A stretch of DNA of 62,656 nucleotides from Nocardia asiatica NBRC 100129 (GTDB lineage: Bacteria; Actinomycetota; Actinomycetes; Mycobacteriales; Mycobacteriaceae), in NCBI RefSeq assembly GCF_000308415.1, contig NZ_BAFS01000271.1:1-62656 (forward strand), written 5' to 3'. Position numbers and translations under genes: made by a program. Shown here one piece after another: positions 7,963 through 16,547 of the stretch (positions are counted from its first letter, which is position 1; each line of letters starts with the position of its first letter). The notes beneath the pieces are model-generated. The model was not told the DNA's origin, ran no database searches, and saw nothing but the letters and a program-made list of their open reading frames with translations.

Positions 7963-8412
7963 ACCGCGTGGTCACAGAGGTATTTTCGGCACCCCCAACC
8001 CCGGCGTTTCACGACCATTCACCACTTGGCGCGGCAGCGTCCGCCGCTCAAACCGCGTCACACGCAACGGCCGGTCCGCACAAGCCGGGCCACGAACACG
8101 CTTGCAAGCCTCACAACCTACGCGAACACGACAGAACCATGCGCTCTCGCTCGAACCATTGTCCGATCAACCACCGACCGGAACATTGATCGGCGAGGGC
8201 ACGCACACAAATGTGTGAACGTATGCGAGCGGTCCCCGTCAAAGGACGAGTAGGTGTGCACAGTCACGATCGCCCGGGCACCGAAAGGTCAGGCAACCGC
8301 GCACAGCGAACCAGCGAAACGCATGTGACCAACGCAACCACGGGAAGGGGGTCCGGGGGGCGAAGCCCCGCCGGGCGGGGCGTGGGGGGTTGCACCCACA
8401 CAAGACATACAA
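7963..8412. other. Gene-free interval with a G/C-rich inverted repeat
   Basis: No supportable gene. At about 8347-8386 there is a G-rich tract with overlapping inverted repeats (GGGGCGAAGCCCC and GCCCCGCCGGGCGGGGC). This kind of repeat is scattered through many actinobacterial genomes. Open frames on both strands lack initiation signals and look like low-complexity shadows. Confidence 0.5.
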
Positions 8413-8451
8413 AGTGAGCCCTGTACGCGCTTTTTGCGTACAGGGCTCACT
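8413..8451 (-). terminator. Terminator after tRNA-Tyr
   Basis: Perfect 16-bp stem AGTGAGCCCTGTACGC / GCGTACAGGGCTCACT with a 7-base loop, 13 bases beyond the tRNA 3' end. Followed on the minus strand by TTGTATGTCTTG. Confidence 0.85.
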
Positions 8452-8464
8452 CAGCGAACGACGG

Positions 8465-8547
8465 TGGCAGGTGTAGGATTCGAACCTACGTAGGCTTTCA
8501 CCGACAGATTTACAGTCTGCTCCCATTGGCCGCTCGGGCAACCTGCC
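8465..8547 (-). tRNA. tRNA-Tyr (GTA)
   Basis: 83-nt class II tRNA with a long variable arm. Acceptor GGCAGGT pairs with ACCTGCC, anticodon GTA in ACTGTAAAT, T-arm TAGGTTCGAATCCTA. CCA not encoded. Divergent from yajQ. Upstream on the minus strand TTGCAT and TATTCT (19 apart) may be its promoter. Confidence 0.96.
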
Positions 8548-8721
8548 GTTCGCGCATTGTTTCGCGCGCTGAGCAGAATACATCGAACCCGCACCCTGAA
8601 TGCAAACCGGCTGGCTATCGGCCATGCGACGCGACTACCCTCGGGTCTCCGGGTAGAACTGACGATGGCTGGAAGCATCCCGCTCAGCTCGCCCGTCGGA
8701 CCGTCAGAACAGGAGCGCAGC

Positions 8722-9213
8722 GTGGCTGATTCGTCTTTCGATGTTGTGAGCAAGGTCGACCGGCAGGAGGTCGACAACGCCCTGCATCAGGCGGAGAAGG
8801 AGCTCAACACCCGCTACGACTTCCGCGGCACCGGCGCGTCGATCGAATGGTCCGGCGAGGACAAGATCGTGCTCACCGCGGAGGCGGAGGAGCGGGTCAA
8901 GGCCGCGCTGGAGGTGTTCAAGGAGAAGTTGATCCGCCGCGACATCTCGCTCAAGGCGTTCGACGCGGGCGAACCGGTGTCCTCCGGCAAGGTGTACAAG
9001 ATCACGGGTTCGCTGGTGCAGGGCATCGACTCCGAGCACGCGAAGAAGATCTCCAAGAAGATCCGCGACGAGGGCCCCAAGGGCGTCAAGGCGCAGATCC
9101 AGGGCGACGAGCTGCGGGTGAGCAGCAAGAAGCGCGACGATCTGCAGGCCGTCATCGCCCTGCTGAAGGGCGAGGATTTCGGGATCGCGCTGCAGTTCGT
9201 CAACTACCGCTGA
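8722..9213 (+). CDS. YajQ-family nucleotide-binding protein
   Basis: 163-residue member of the YajQ (DUF520) family: two ferredoxin-like domains binding nucleic acids or nucleotides, reported to bind cyclic di-GMP in Xanthomonas. It begins SSFDVVSKVDRQEVDNALHQ and contains YDFRGTGASIEW and the conserved KITGSLVQGIDSEHAKKISK. GTG start chosen because AGGAG lies 6 bases upstream; the frame extends 55 codons further only by reading back across the tRNA promoter region. The cellular role in actinobacteria is unknown. Confidence 0.95.
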   Translation: MADSSFDVVSKVDRQEVDNALHQAEKELNTRYDFRGTGASIEWSGEDKIVLTAEAEERVKAALEVFKEKLIRRDISLKAFDAGEPVSSGKVYKITGSLVQGIDSEHAKKISKKIRDEGPKGVKAQIQGDELRVSSKKRDDLQAVIALLKGEDFGIALQFVNYR

Positions 9214-9219
9214 GCCCCG

Positions 9220-9426
9220 TTACGCAGCGCGGCCGGGTCGGTCGCGTCGAGTTTCCACGAGAGTGCTCTCCTCGTAGGTGAAGTGGGTTTCCAGCTCCCT
9301 CGCGAGGCGCTCGAATTCGTCGCGGCCGCGCCGCGTGGCCCGATTCCGGCGCGTCGAGCAGCGTTCGTAGCTCGGACAGCACGCAGTGGCGACCACCCCG
9401 TGTTCGCGGTCGAGCCGTTCGATCAC
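9220..9426 (-). pseudogene. Remnant of a hemerythrin-like protein
   Basis: Minus-strand frame ending at 9220 reads DEFERLARELETHFTYEEST, which resembles the last helix of hemerythrin HHE proteins. About 60 bases upstream it reads IERLDREHGVVATA. Between them the neighbouring frame continues better (VLSELRTLLDAPESG), implying two compensating indels. No start signal exists, and the fragment abuts the end of htpX. I read this as a decayed, N-terminally lost gene. Confidence 0.4.
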
Positions 9427-9450
9427 CGGCGCGAGGCCGGGCCGCCGGGG

Positions 9451-10332
9451 TCAGTATCCGCGCGGACCGCCCGCCATCTCCTCGAGCCGGGCGATGCGTT
9501 CGTTCATCGACGGGTGGGTGGAGAACCAGCGGGCGACCTTCTCGCCCGGACGGAACGGATTGGCGATCATCAGATGCGATTGCGCCGCCAGGCGAGGCTC
9601 CGGCGGCAGCGGGGCGCCCTGCACGCCGCGCTCGATCTTGCGCAGCGCGGACGCGAGCGCCAGCGGGTCGCCGGTGAGCTCGGCGCCGGACTGGTCGGCC
9701 TGGAATTCGCGCGAGCGCGAGACGGCCAGTTTGATCAGCGTCGCCGCGATCGGGCCCAGCAGCGACACCAGCAGCACGGCCAGCACGTTCGGGCCTCCGC
9801 CGTTGCGGTTGCCGCCGAACATGGACAGGTACAGGGCCAGGTTGGCCACGCCGGAGATGACCGCCGCGAGCGCGCCCGCTATCGAGGAGATGAGGATGTC
9901 GCGGTTGTAGACGTGGGAGAGTTCGTGCCCGAGCACGGCCCGCAATTCCCGCTCGTCGAGGAGCTGCAGGATGCCGCTGGTGCAACAGACCGCGGCATGG
10001 CGGGGGCTGCGTCCGGTGGCGAAGGCGTTGGGCGCGTTCGTGGGGCTGATGTACAGGCGCGGCATCGGCTGGCGAGCGATCGTGGCCAGCTCACGCACGA
10101 TCCGGTACATGACAGGGGCCTCCAGCTCGCTGACCGGCTGCGCGTGCATCGCCCGCAACGCGATCTTGTCGCTGTTGAAGTACGCGTACGCGTTCATGCC
10201 CACCGCGAGCACGATCGCGACCACCAGGATCGTCGGGTTGCGGAACAGCGCGCCGATGACCACGATCAGGGCGGATAGGCCCACCATCAGCCCGAAGGTC
10301 TTCAGCCCGTTCGCAAACCCGTGCCCGTGCAT
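9451..10332 (-). CDS. htpX: Membrane zinc metalloprotease HtpX
   Basis: M48-family integral membrane protease involved in quality control of membrane proteins. At 293 residues it has two N-terminal transmembrane segments (LMVGLSALIVVIGALF, TILVVAIVLAVGMNAYAYF), the zinc site HELSH near residue 138 with the third ligand in EFQADQSGAEL, and two more hydrophobic segments around residues 150-205. ATG follows GGGAG. Adjacent to grcC1 as in M. tuberculosis. Confidence 0.96.
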   Translation of the reverse strand: MHGHGFANGLKTFGLMVGLSALIVVIGALFRNPTILVVAIVLAVGMNAYAYFNSDKIALRAMHAQPVSELEAPVMYRIVRELATIARQPMPRLYISPTNAPNAFATGRSPRHAAVCCTSGILQLLDERELRAVLGHELSHVYNRDILISSIAGALAAVISGVANLALYLSMFGGNRNGGGPNVLAVLLVSLLGPIAATLIKLAVSRSREFQADQSGAELTGDPLALASALRKIERGVQGAPLPPEPRLAAQSHLMIANPFRPGEKVARWFSTHPSMNERIARLEEMAGGPRGY

Positions 10333-10530
10333 ACGTCTCCCTTGCCGCTCCCCCGTTCACCGAGTCGCCTTACAGCAGCTCAACGATAGAAGCTTCAGGC
10401 AAAGTTCCGGTGAATCCCGCGCCGCGCCGAACACAGGGCCACGCACACCCCACTCCCACACGGCCGAGCACCGAACAAACCCCACTGAACAAGCCCTACC
10501 AGCCACCCACAGCGCGAGTCTTACGAGCGC

Positions 10531-10643
10531 GTTCGCGGCCCGGCTTGCCCCCGAGTGGCCGTCGCGTCCGCGACGCAGTCGCCAGCGACGGCCACTCGGG
10601 GGCAAGCCATCAAGGGGCCGTGAACCCGCCGCGCCCGCGCGGC
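10531..10643 (+). repeat. 95-bp dyad element with second hairpin, copy D
   Basis: 10531-10625 is exactly 95 bp: GTTCGCGGCCC, a 24-bp inner arm, a 19-base loop, the perfectly complementary 24-bp arm, ATCAA, then GGGGCCGTGAAC. It is followed by a short hairpin GCCGCGC-cc-GCGCGGC (10628-10643). The inner arm sequence (starts GGCTTGCCCCCGAG) differs from the other three copies, yet pairing is intact. It lies in the grcC1-htpX gap (10333-10674), which holds no gene. Confidence 0.85.
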
Positions 10644-10674
10644 CGACAACACGGCCGACAACACAGCCGAAAAC

Positions 10675-11673
10675 TCAACCCACTCGTTCGATCGTGTATC
10701 GCACCAGCCGCTCCAGCGCGTCGTTGGCAGGACCGTCGGGCAGGGCGGCCAGTTCGGTGTAGGCGAGGTCGGCGTAGCCCTGCAGCTTCTCCTTGGCCAA
10801 TGCCATGCCGCGCGAGTCGGCCAGCAGATCGATCGCCTCTTCGACTTCGTCGTCGGTTTCCAGCGGTCGGGCCAGCAGCTTGCGCAGGCGGTCGCCCTCG
10901 GCGCCCTCCTCGCGCAGCGCGTACAGCACCGGCAGGGTGTGCACGCCTTCGCGCAGGTCGGTGCCGGGGGTTTTACCGGACTGTTCGGAGGCGGAGGAGA
11001 TGTCGATGATGTCGTCGGAGATCTGGAACGCGGTGCCCACCGCGTCGCCGAGGCGGGCCAGCCGCTCGACGTGCTCGGGGTCGGCGCCGGAGAAGGTGCC
11101 GCCGAAACGACCCGAGGCGGCGATGAGCGAACCGGTCTTCTCCCACACCACGCGCAGGTAGTGCTCGACCGGGTCCTGGGATTCACGGGCGCCCATGGTC
11201 TCGCGCATCTGGCCGGTGACGAGTTCGGCGAAGGTCTCGGCGATGATGCGCACCGCGTCGGGACCAAGGGTGGAGGTGAGCCGGGACGCGTGCGCGAACA
11301 GGTAGTCGCCAGCGAGGATGGCGATGTTGTTGCCCCATCGCGAGTTCACGCTCGGGGCGCCGCGCCGCATCGGGGCCTCGTCCATCACGTCGTCGTGGTA
11401 CAGCGTGGCCAGGTGCACGAGTTCGACCACGGTGCCCGCGGTGACCAGGGCGGGATCGGTGGGGCGCGGGCCGAGCTGGCCGGTGAGGATGGTGAAGAGC
11501 GGACGGAATCGCTTGCCGCCGGCCTTGGCCAGGTGCAGCGCGGCTTCCTGGAGGAATTCCGCACCGTCGGACAGCTCCCGCACCAAGAGCTTCTCCACCT
11601 CGGCCAAGCCGGCGCGCACCGTGTCGGCGAGCCCAATGTCACCGAGGTCGACCCCGGCCACGACCGTGCTCAC
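10675..11673 (-). CDS. grcC1: Polyprenyl diphosphate synthase GrcC1 (menaquinone side chain)
   Basis: trans-Prenyl diphosphate synthase. It shows the first Asp-rich motif DDVMD with HLATLYH before it, the second motif DDIID, and AGGKRFRPL. I place the start at GTG 11673 (VSTVVAGVDLGD), preceded by GGAGG, giving 332 residues, close to the M. tuberculosis length, whose N-terminus also aligns there. In-frame ATGs at 11730 and 11745 exist only because a repeat element (11671-11730) is open in frame, so a longer form is possible. Adjacent menJ and menG support menaquinone tail synthesis. Confidence 0.92.
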   Translation of the reverse strand: MSTVVAGVDLGDIGLADTVRAGLAEVEKLLVRELSDGAEFLQEAALHLAKAGGKRFRPLFTILTGQLGPRPTDPALVTAGTVVELVHLATLYHDDVMDEAPMRRGAPSVNSRWGNNIAILAGDYLFAHASRLTSTLGPDAVRIIAETFAELVTGQMRETMGARESQDPVEHYLRVVWEKTGSLIAASGRFGGTFSGADPEHVERLARLGDAVGTAFQISDDIIDISSASEQSGKTPGTDLREGVHTLPVLYALREEGAEGDRLRKLLARPLETDDEVEEAIDLLADSRGMALAKEKLQGYADLAYTELAALPDGPANDALERLVRYTIERVG

Positions 11674-11730
11674 GTCGCCTCCGGCCGCGCCGTGCGCGGT
11701 GTCCATGATTCGCTCGCTGCGCTCGCTCAT
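11671..11730 (-). repeat. MIRU-like 5' element before grcC1 (in-frame variant)
   Basis: Runs from ATGAGCGAGCGCAGCGAGCG (11730) to the GTGAGC that starts grcC1, 57 bases between starts. The encoded MSERSERIMDTA resembles the micro-ORF peptides before secE (VSERGERAIGTA) and menE (VRERTERAMGTA). Here the length is a multiple of three and no stop occurs, so the element would be an N-terminal extension if translated from its own start. Confidence 0.6.
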
Positions 11731-11920
11731 GGCCGATGTGCTCATTTCTTCTCCCAGCGATGCGTCCGACCCCACGGTAGAGAACCTAGCGTGTCCCCGT
11801 CGGATGGCCCATGAACACCGTCACTCTGTGGATATTCGGCCACTGTCGCGCCCTCTCGTTCGTGATCGTTCGGGACGCGAGTGTGACCGCCGTCGACATG
11901 GCCGAGACAGCCCTGCGAGT

Positions 11921-13198
11921 ATGGAGCGCATGGGTTCACCGGAAGCGAGTCCCGCGAGCGACGAGGACGCGTTGCCCAGCCGGGCCGAGGTGCTGGTCGT
12001 CGGCGCGGGCCCGGCCGGTTCGGCGTCGGCGGCCTGGGCGGCGCGGGCGGGACGGGACGTGGTGCTCATCGATTCCGCCGTTTTCCCCAGGGACAAGACC
12101 TGCGGTGACGGGCTGACCCCGCGCGCGACGGCCGAACTCGAGCTGCTCGGCCTCGGGGAGTGGGTGCGCGCGCACGTCGTCAACCACGGCCTCCGGATGA
12201 CCGGCTTCGGCCGCGAGGCGCTGCTGAGCTGGCCGGGCGGTTCCTTCCCTACCTACGGGAGCGCCGTGCCCCGCACCGAGCTCGATGACAAACTGCGCGA
12301 GACGGCGGTGAAGTCCGGCGCGCGCATGGTGGACGGGACGAAGGTGGTGGATGTCACCCGCGAGGGTGATCGGGTCACCGGTGTGACGGTGCGGACGGCC
12401 GAGGGCACGCGCACCATCGACTGCCGCACGCTGGTGGTCGCCGACGGCGTGCGTTCGCCGGTCGGGCGGCTGCTCGGCCGCACTTGGCATCGGCAGTACG
12501 CGTACGGCACCGCGGCGCGCGCCTATATCAATTCCGGCCGCAGCGACGACCAGTGGATCACCTCGCATCTGGAACTGCGGGATGCCTCCGGCGAGCTGGT
12601 CCCCGGTTACGGCTGGGTGTTCCCGCTCGGCAACGGTGAGGTCAACATCGGCGTCGGGTCGCTGGCCACGGAGCGGCGGCCCTCGCACATCGCGCTGAAG
12701 CCACTGCTGGCGCACTACACCGCCCTGCGCAGGGAGGAGTGGCAATTCGAAGGCTCGCTGCGCGCGGTGGCCTCGGCGCTGCTGCCCATGGGCGGGGCGG
12801 TGTCGAACATCGCGGGGCGCAATTGGGTGCTGATCGGCGATGCCGCGGGCTGTGTGAACCCGCTCAACGGCGAAGGCATCGATTACGGCTTGGAGGGCGG
12901 TCACCTGCTGGCCGATCTGCTGGACGAGCCCGACCTCACCGCGGTCTGGCCGCAGGTGCTGCGCGCTCGCTACGGGCGCACGTTCTCCGTCGCCCGGCGG
13001 ATCGCGGGCCTGGCCACCCATCCGCGCATGGTGCCGCTGGGCGGCCCCCCGGTCATGCGTTCGAAGTATCTGCAGCGTACGGCCGTTCGGGTGATGGGCA
13101 ACCTGGTGACCGACGAGGACGTCGATCTGACCGCGCGGGCCTGGCGGCTCGCGGGGCGGGCATCGATGCGGCTGGACGAACGTCCGCCGTTCGCCTAG
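11921..13198 (+). CDS. menJ: Menaquinone reductase MenJ (geranylgeranyl reductase family)
   Basis: FAD enzyme that saturates one isoprene double bond of menaquinone, making MK(H2)-type quinones. At about 425 residues it has the Rossmann motif VVGAGPAGSASAAW (near residue 28), the family block FPRDKTCGDGLTPRA, and the second FAD motif LIGDAAGCVNPLNGEGIDYGLE. Start at ATG 11921 or 11930; neither has a well-spaced ribosome site. The open frame upstream of 11921 is antisense to grcC1 and is not coding. Divergent from grcC1, as in M. tuberculosis. Confidence 0.92.
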   Translation: MERMGSPEASPASDEDALPSRAEVLVVGAGPAGSASAAWAARAGRDVVLIDSAVFPRDKTCGDGLTPRATAELELLGLGEWVRAHVVNHGLRMTGFGREALLSWPGGSFPTYGSAVPRTELDDKLRETAVKSGARMVDGTKVVDVTREGDRVTGVTVRTAEGTRTIDCRTLVVADGVRSPVGRLLGRTWHRQYAYGTAARAYINSGRSDDQWITSHLELRDASGELVPGYGWVFPLGNGEVNIGVGSLATERRPSHIALKPLLAHYTALRREEWQFEGSLRAVASALLPMGGAVSNIAGRNWVLIGDAAGCVNPLNGEGIDYGLEGGHLLADLLDEPDLTAVWPQVLRARYGRTFSVARRIAGLATHPRMVPLGGPPVMRSKYLQRTAVRVMGNLVTDEDVDLTARAWRLAGRASMRLDERPPFA

Positions 13199-13214
13199 GG
13201 ACGGTGGCGGCGCG

Positions 13215-13643
13215 ATGGGCGAACACCGAACGCGCGGCTTGCCCGCGTTGTATCTGCTCCCGCATCTGCGCCGAGCCAAAGACCTGGCCGACCGGGAGTA
13301 CGCCGACCCGTTGAATCTCGATGAGCTGGCGGCGGCCGCAGGGGTGTCCAAATACCACTTCTTGCGCGCGTTCGCCGCGGTCTATGGCCTGACCCCCGCC
13401 GCGTATCTGGCCGAGCGGCGCATCGAACGCGCCCAGGATCTGCTGCGGGCGACCAACCTGACGGTCACCGAGGTGTGCATGCTGGTCGGCTACAGCAGCC
13501 TCGGCTCCTTCAGCAGCAAGTTCCGCCAGCTGGTCGGGGTCACGCCGTCGCAGTACCAGGCGAAGTTCGCCGACGGCGCTCCGCGCGTCCCCGGGTGTTT
13601 CGTCTTCATGCACGGGCTCTCCGATCGCAAGCCGCCCGGCTGA
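13215..13643 (+). CDS. Small AraC-family regulator
   Basis: 142 residues, essentially a stand-alone AraC/XylS DNA-binding domain: first helix-turn-helix LDELAAAAGVSKYHFLRAF, second VTEVCMLVGYSSLGSFSSKFRQLVG. No sensor domain. It precedes a VOC-family gene by 57 bases. AraC/VOC pairs are common in Nocardia and mycobacteria, and it likely regulates that gene. The start lacks a clear ribosome site. Confidence 0.85.
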   Translation: MGEHRTRGLPALYLLPHLRRAKDLADREYADPLNLDELAAAAGVSKYHFLRAFAAVYGLTPAAYLAERRIERAQDLLRATNLTVTEVCMLVGYSSLGSFSSKFRQLVGVTPSQYQAKFADGAPRVPGCFVFMHGLSDRKPPG

Positions 13644-13700
13644 GCGAACAGCGCAATTTCGGAGAAGCCCGCGGCCCGGCGCCCGCCATAGCCTGGCCGC

Positions 13701-14138
13701 ATGACGACGATTACGAACGTTTCCCTGGTCACGGTGTACGTCACGGACCAAGACGCGGCCAAGCAGTGGTACCTCGACAAACTCGGGTTCGTCGAGACCG
13801 CCGATGTCACGATGGGCGACAACGGTTTCCGCTGGGTCACCATCGCGCATCCCGCGCATCCGGAGCTGGAGATCACGCTGATGATCCCGGGGCCGCCGCT
13901 GGACGAGTACTACGCCGACGCGGTGCGGCGCGCGCTGGCCAACGGCACGCACGGCTCACTCGGTCTGCGGACCGAGAACTGCCAGAAGACCTTCGAGGAA
14001 CTCACCGCCAAGGGGGTGGAGTTCGTGCAACCGCCCGCCGAACGGCCCTACGGGACCGAAGCGGTCATCCGGGACAACTCCGGGAACTGGCTGGTGCTGG
14101 TGGAGCGCAAGGAGTACTCGCCGCAGGACTTCGCCTAG
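13701..14138 (+). CDS. VOC (glyoxalase/bleomycin-resistance) family protein
   Basis: 145-residue VOC protein with the two beta-alpha-beta-beta-beta halves: VSLVTVYVTDQDAAKQWYLDKLGF at the N-terminus and GVEFVQPPAERPYGTEAVIRDNSGN at the C-terminus, where a metal-ligand Glu position is occupied (VLVERKE). Substrate unknown. TAGCCT ends 6 bases before the ATG, so the mRNA is probably leaderless and the gene has its own promoter despite following the AraC gene. Confidence 0.88.
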   Translation: MTTITNVSLVTVYVTDQDAAKQWYLDKLGFVETADVTMGDNGFRWVTIAHPAHPELEITLMIPGPPLDEYYADAVRRALANGTHGSLGLRTENCQKTFEELTAKGVEFVQPPAERPYGTEAVIRDNSGNWLVLVERKEYSPQDFA

Positions 14139-14147
14139 GACGTGGTG

Positions 14148-14173
14148 GTTGCCCCGGCGCGAACCGGGGCAAC
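14148..14173. terminator. Bidirectional terminator
   Basis: 10-bp stem GTTGCCCCGG / CCGGGGCAAC with loop CGCGAA, centred between the convergent VOC and DUF2505 genes. Confidence 0.75.
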
Positions 14174-14181
14174 GCTTCCGC

Positions 14182-14688
14182 TCAGGCGGTCGGCTTCGCC
14201 GACAGCCACTCTTCGATGAACTTGCGCTCGCTGTTGAGCACCCGATGGTGCAGCTGCTCCGCGAGCGGCTCGATCGCGCCGCCGACCACGGGCACCTTCA
14301 CCTGCACGGTGCCGACCACCTCGAGTTCCGAACCCTCAGCGGTGGAACGGATCTCGTAGGTCCCCGACATCGCGGTATTGATGCCGCCGGTGGTGGCTTC
14401 GAAAACGCCCTTGGCGACCTCGCCGACCAGCGGCTGCCAGTTGTCGGTGCGAGAGAAGGTGAGTTCGCTCTTGAGCACCTTGCGGACCAGCGTGGGTACT
14501 TTGTCGGCCGCGGCTTTCTCGGTCATGTGGATGCGGATGGTGCCCGCGCCGTCGGGATGCGACACCTCCAGCGTCGCGGTCGGGGCGTCGGCGAAACGGG
14601 CCCGCCAGAGTTCGTCGGTGGTGAGTGCCCGGTGGAGATCTTCGACCGGGACGGTGTAAGGCACGGTGAAGCTGAATTTTCGGGACAT
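14182..14688 (-). CDS. DUF2505 (SRPBCC-like) protein
   Basis: 168-residue START/SRPBCC-fold family protein found across Mycobacteriales next to menaquinone and mannosyltransferase genes. Starts MSRKFSFTVPYTVPVEDLHRAL and ends RKFIEEWLSAKPTA. TACGGT ends 7 bases before the ATG (leaderless). The open frame upstream of this ATG crosses into the divergent gene and is not coding. Function unknown; a hydrophobic ligand is likely for the fold. Confidence 0.88.
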   Translation of the reverse strand: MSRKFSFTVPYTVPVEDLHRALTTDELWRARFADAPTATLEVSHPDGAGTIRIHMTEKAAADKVPTLVRKVLKSELTFSRTDNWQPLVGEVAKGVFEATTGGINTAMSGTYEIRSTAEGSELEVVGTVQVKVPVVGGAIEPLAEQLHHRVLNSERKFIEEWLSAKPTA

Positions 14689-14695
14689 GGCCGCC

Positions 14696-14721
14696 ACCGT
14701 ATCCGAGCCGCTGGGTAGCCT
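14696..14721. promoter_or_regulatory. Back-to-back leaderless promoters
   Basis: A 39-bp intergenic space holds TACGGT (minus strand, 14701-14696) for DUF2505 and TAGCCT (plus strand, 14716-14721) for the DUF3592-like gene. Each -10 lies 6-7 bases from its start codon. Transcription start sites would coincide with the start codons. Confidence 0.55.
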
Positions 14722-14727
14722 GTGGCG

Positions 14728-15201
14728 GTGTCGGAAACCAGTCGGTCCAGCGGGCGGCCGATCCGCCTGCCGCGAGCGGGGATCGGGGTGCTGATCGCCG
14801 CGACGGCGGTGAGCGTGCTCGTCGGTCTGCTGGTGCTGGCCGCGTGGCGCAACGACTATCTGATCAGTTCCGACAAGGGCAGCACCACGGCCGAGGTGCT
14901 CTCGGCGGGGCGGCTGCGCTCGGCGGTCATGTACGTCACACCGGACGGCGAGACGCACAACCCGAAGGTCGGCGTCCTGTATCCGACCAACCTGACCGCT
15001 GGTGAGCGGATTCGCGTGGAATACAGCCGCAGCGACCCGGATCTGGTGCGCGTGGAAGGCCGGGACGTGCGCGTGGCCATTCCGCCCGCGTTGTCGGTCA
15101 TCGTGGTGGTGTGGTTGTTCGCGCTGCCCACGGTGTGGCTGCTTTCCCGGCGGGGCGGACGCGATTCCGCGCCGGTGGGCCGGCCTGCGCCGCAGGGCTG
15201 A
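14728..15201 (+). CDS. DUF3592-like membrane protein
   Basis: 157 residues with two transmembrane segments (IGVLIAATAVSVLVGLLVLAA near the N-terminus and LSVIVVVWLFALPTVWLL near the C-terminus) flanking an extracytoplasmic domain with YPTNLTAGERIRVEYSRSDPDLVRV, as in DUF3592. It sits where M. tuberculosis has Rv0556, beside mgtA. I chose GTG 14728 since TAGCCT ends 6 bases before it; the GTG at 14722 touches the -10. Confidence 0.8.
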   Translation: MSETSRSSGRPIRLPRAGIGVLIAATAVSVLVGLLVLAAWRNDYLISSDKGSTTAEVLSAGRLRSAVMYVTPDGETHNPKVGVLYPTNLTAGERIRVEYSRSDPDLVRVEGRDVRVAIPPALSVIVVVWLFALPTVWLLSRRGGRDSAPVGRPAPQG

Positions 15202-15330
15202 ATCTCCAGTCGCCGTCCGGCGCCGTGCGGACCGGCCGGCCGCGACGAGGCCCCGACAGTTCGCCGGAACTTTCCATGTCCTTCACTTCGGCGTGAGGAC
15301 GCGGCGCGCTGCACAGGTCAGGCTGGGAGC

Positions 15331-16473
15331 GTGCGTGTAGCGATCGTCGCGGAGTCGTTTCTGCCGAACATGAACGGCGTCGTCAACTCCGTGCTGCGGG
15401 TGCTGGAGCATCTGGACCGGCACGGGCACGACGCGCTGATCGTCGCGCCGGACACCCCGCGTGGGCAGCCCGCCGCCGCGCGCGAGTACGGGCGCTTTCC
15501 CGTCCACCGGGTACCCGCTGTCATGGTGCCGAAGGTGAGTTCGCTGCCGGTCGGATTGCCGCAGCCGGGCATCGTCTCGGCGATCGAGGACTTCGACGCC
15601 GACGTGGTGCACTTGGCCTCGCCGTTCCTGCTCGGGGCGGGCGGTCTCGGCGCCGCGCTGCGGCTGGACCTGCCGACTGTCGCGGTGTACCAGACCGACG
15701 TCGCGGGTTTCGCCAAGAGCTACGGGCTCGGCCTGGCGAGCCGGGCGGCTTGGGGCTGGACCCGGCGCATCCACGAAGGCGCCACCCGCACGCTCGCGCC
15801 CTCCCGGGCCGCGGCGGAGGATTTGGCACGGCACGGCATCCCGCGCGTGCACCGGTGGGGGCGCGGGGTCGACATCGCACGGTTCACGCCGAGCGCCCGC
15901 TCCGACGAACTGCGTGCCACCTGGCTCGCCGGCCGGGACCGCTTGCTGGTCGGCTTCGTGGGGCGGCTGGCGCCGGAGAAGCATGTCGAGCGGCTCGCGG
16001 TGCTGGGCGCCGACCCCGACATCCAGCTGGTGATCGTCGGCGACGGGCCGGAACGCCAGCGGCTGGCCCGCCTGATGCCCACCGCCGTGTTCACCGGCGA
16101 ACTCGGTGGCGACGAGCTGGCGCGGGCGTACGCCAGCCTGGACGTGATGGTGCACGCGGGCGAGCACGAGACGTTCTGCCAGGGCGTGCAGGAGGCGCTG
16201 GCCTCGGGCATCCCGGTGATCGGCCCGGACGCGGGCGGTCCGCGCGACCTGATCGCGCACTGCCGCAACGGCTATCTGCTTCCGGTGGACCGATTCGGCG
16301 AATTGCTGCCCAGCGCCGTCGGAGCATTGCACGATCCGCGGCTGCGAGCCCGGTTCGCCGGGGCGGCCAGGAAGTCGGTGCTGTCGCGGACCTGGCCCGC
16401 CGTCTGCACCCAGCTGATGGGCCACTACGGCGAGGTGACCGGGACGCGGATTCGGTTGCCGCATACGGCCTGA
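15331..16473 (+). CDS. mgtA: GDP-mannose-dependent alpha-mannosyltransferase (MgtA/PimC-like)
   Basis: 380-residue GT4 glycosyltransferase with the family N-terminus VAIVAESFLPNMNGVVNSVLRV, VGRLAPEKHVERL in the nucleotide-sugar domain, and the E-x7-E region HAGEHETFCQGVQEALASG. The orthologue in M. tuberculosis (Rv0557) mannosylates glycolipids of the cell envelope. GTG start with GGGAG upstream; CAGGCT 6 bases before the start is a weaker leaderless signal. Confidence 0.9.
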   Translation: MRVAIVAESFLPNMNGVVNSVLRVLEHLDRHGHDALIVAPDTPRGQPAAAREYGRFPVHRVPAVMVPKVSSLPVGLPQPGIVSAIEDFDADVVHLASPFLLGAGGLGAALRLDLPTVAVYQTDVAGFAKSYGLGLASRAAWGWTRRIHEGATRTLAPSRAAAEDLARHGIPRVHRWGRGVDIARFTPSARSDELRATWLAGRDRLLVGFVGRLAPEKHVERLAVLGADPDIQLVIVGDGPERQRLARLMPTAVFTGELGGDELARAYASLDVMVHAGEHETFCQGVQEALASGIPVIGPDAGGPRDLIAHCRNGYLLPVDRFGELLPSAVGALHDPRLRARFAGAARKSVLSRTWPAVCTQLMGHYGEVTGTRIRLPHTA

Positions 16474-16547
16474 CCACCGCCCGGGCGTGACGCAGATATC
16501 CACGTGCCACGCTCGGTTCGTAACAGACCGCGAGTTAGGGTCTTGGC

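Noticed and set aside
11318..11920. N-terminal extension of MenJ by 201 codons
   Set aside because: The extension is antisense to grcC1; MenJ homology begins after 11930.
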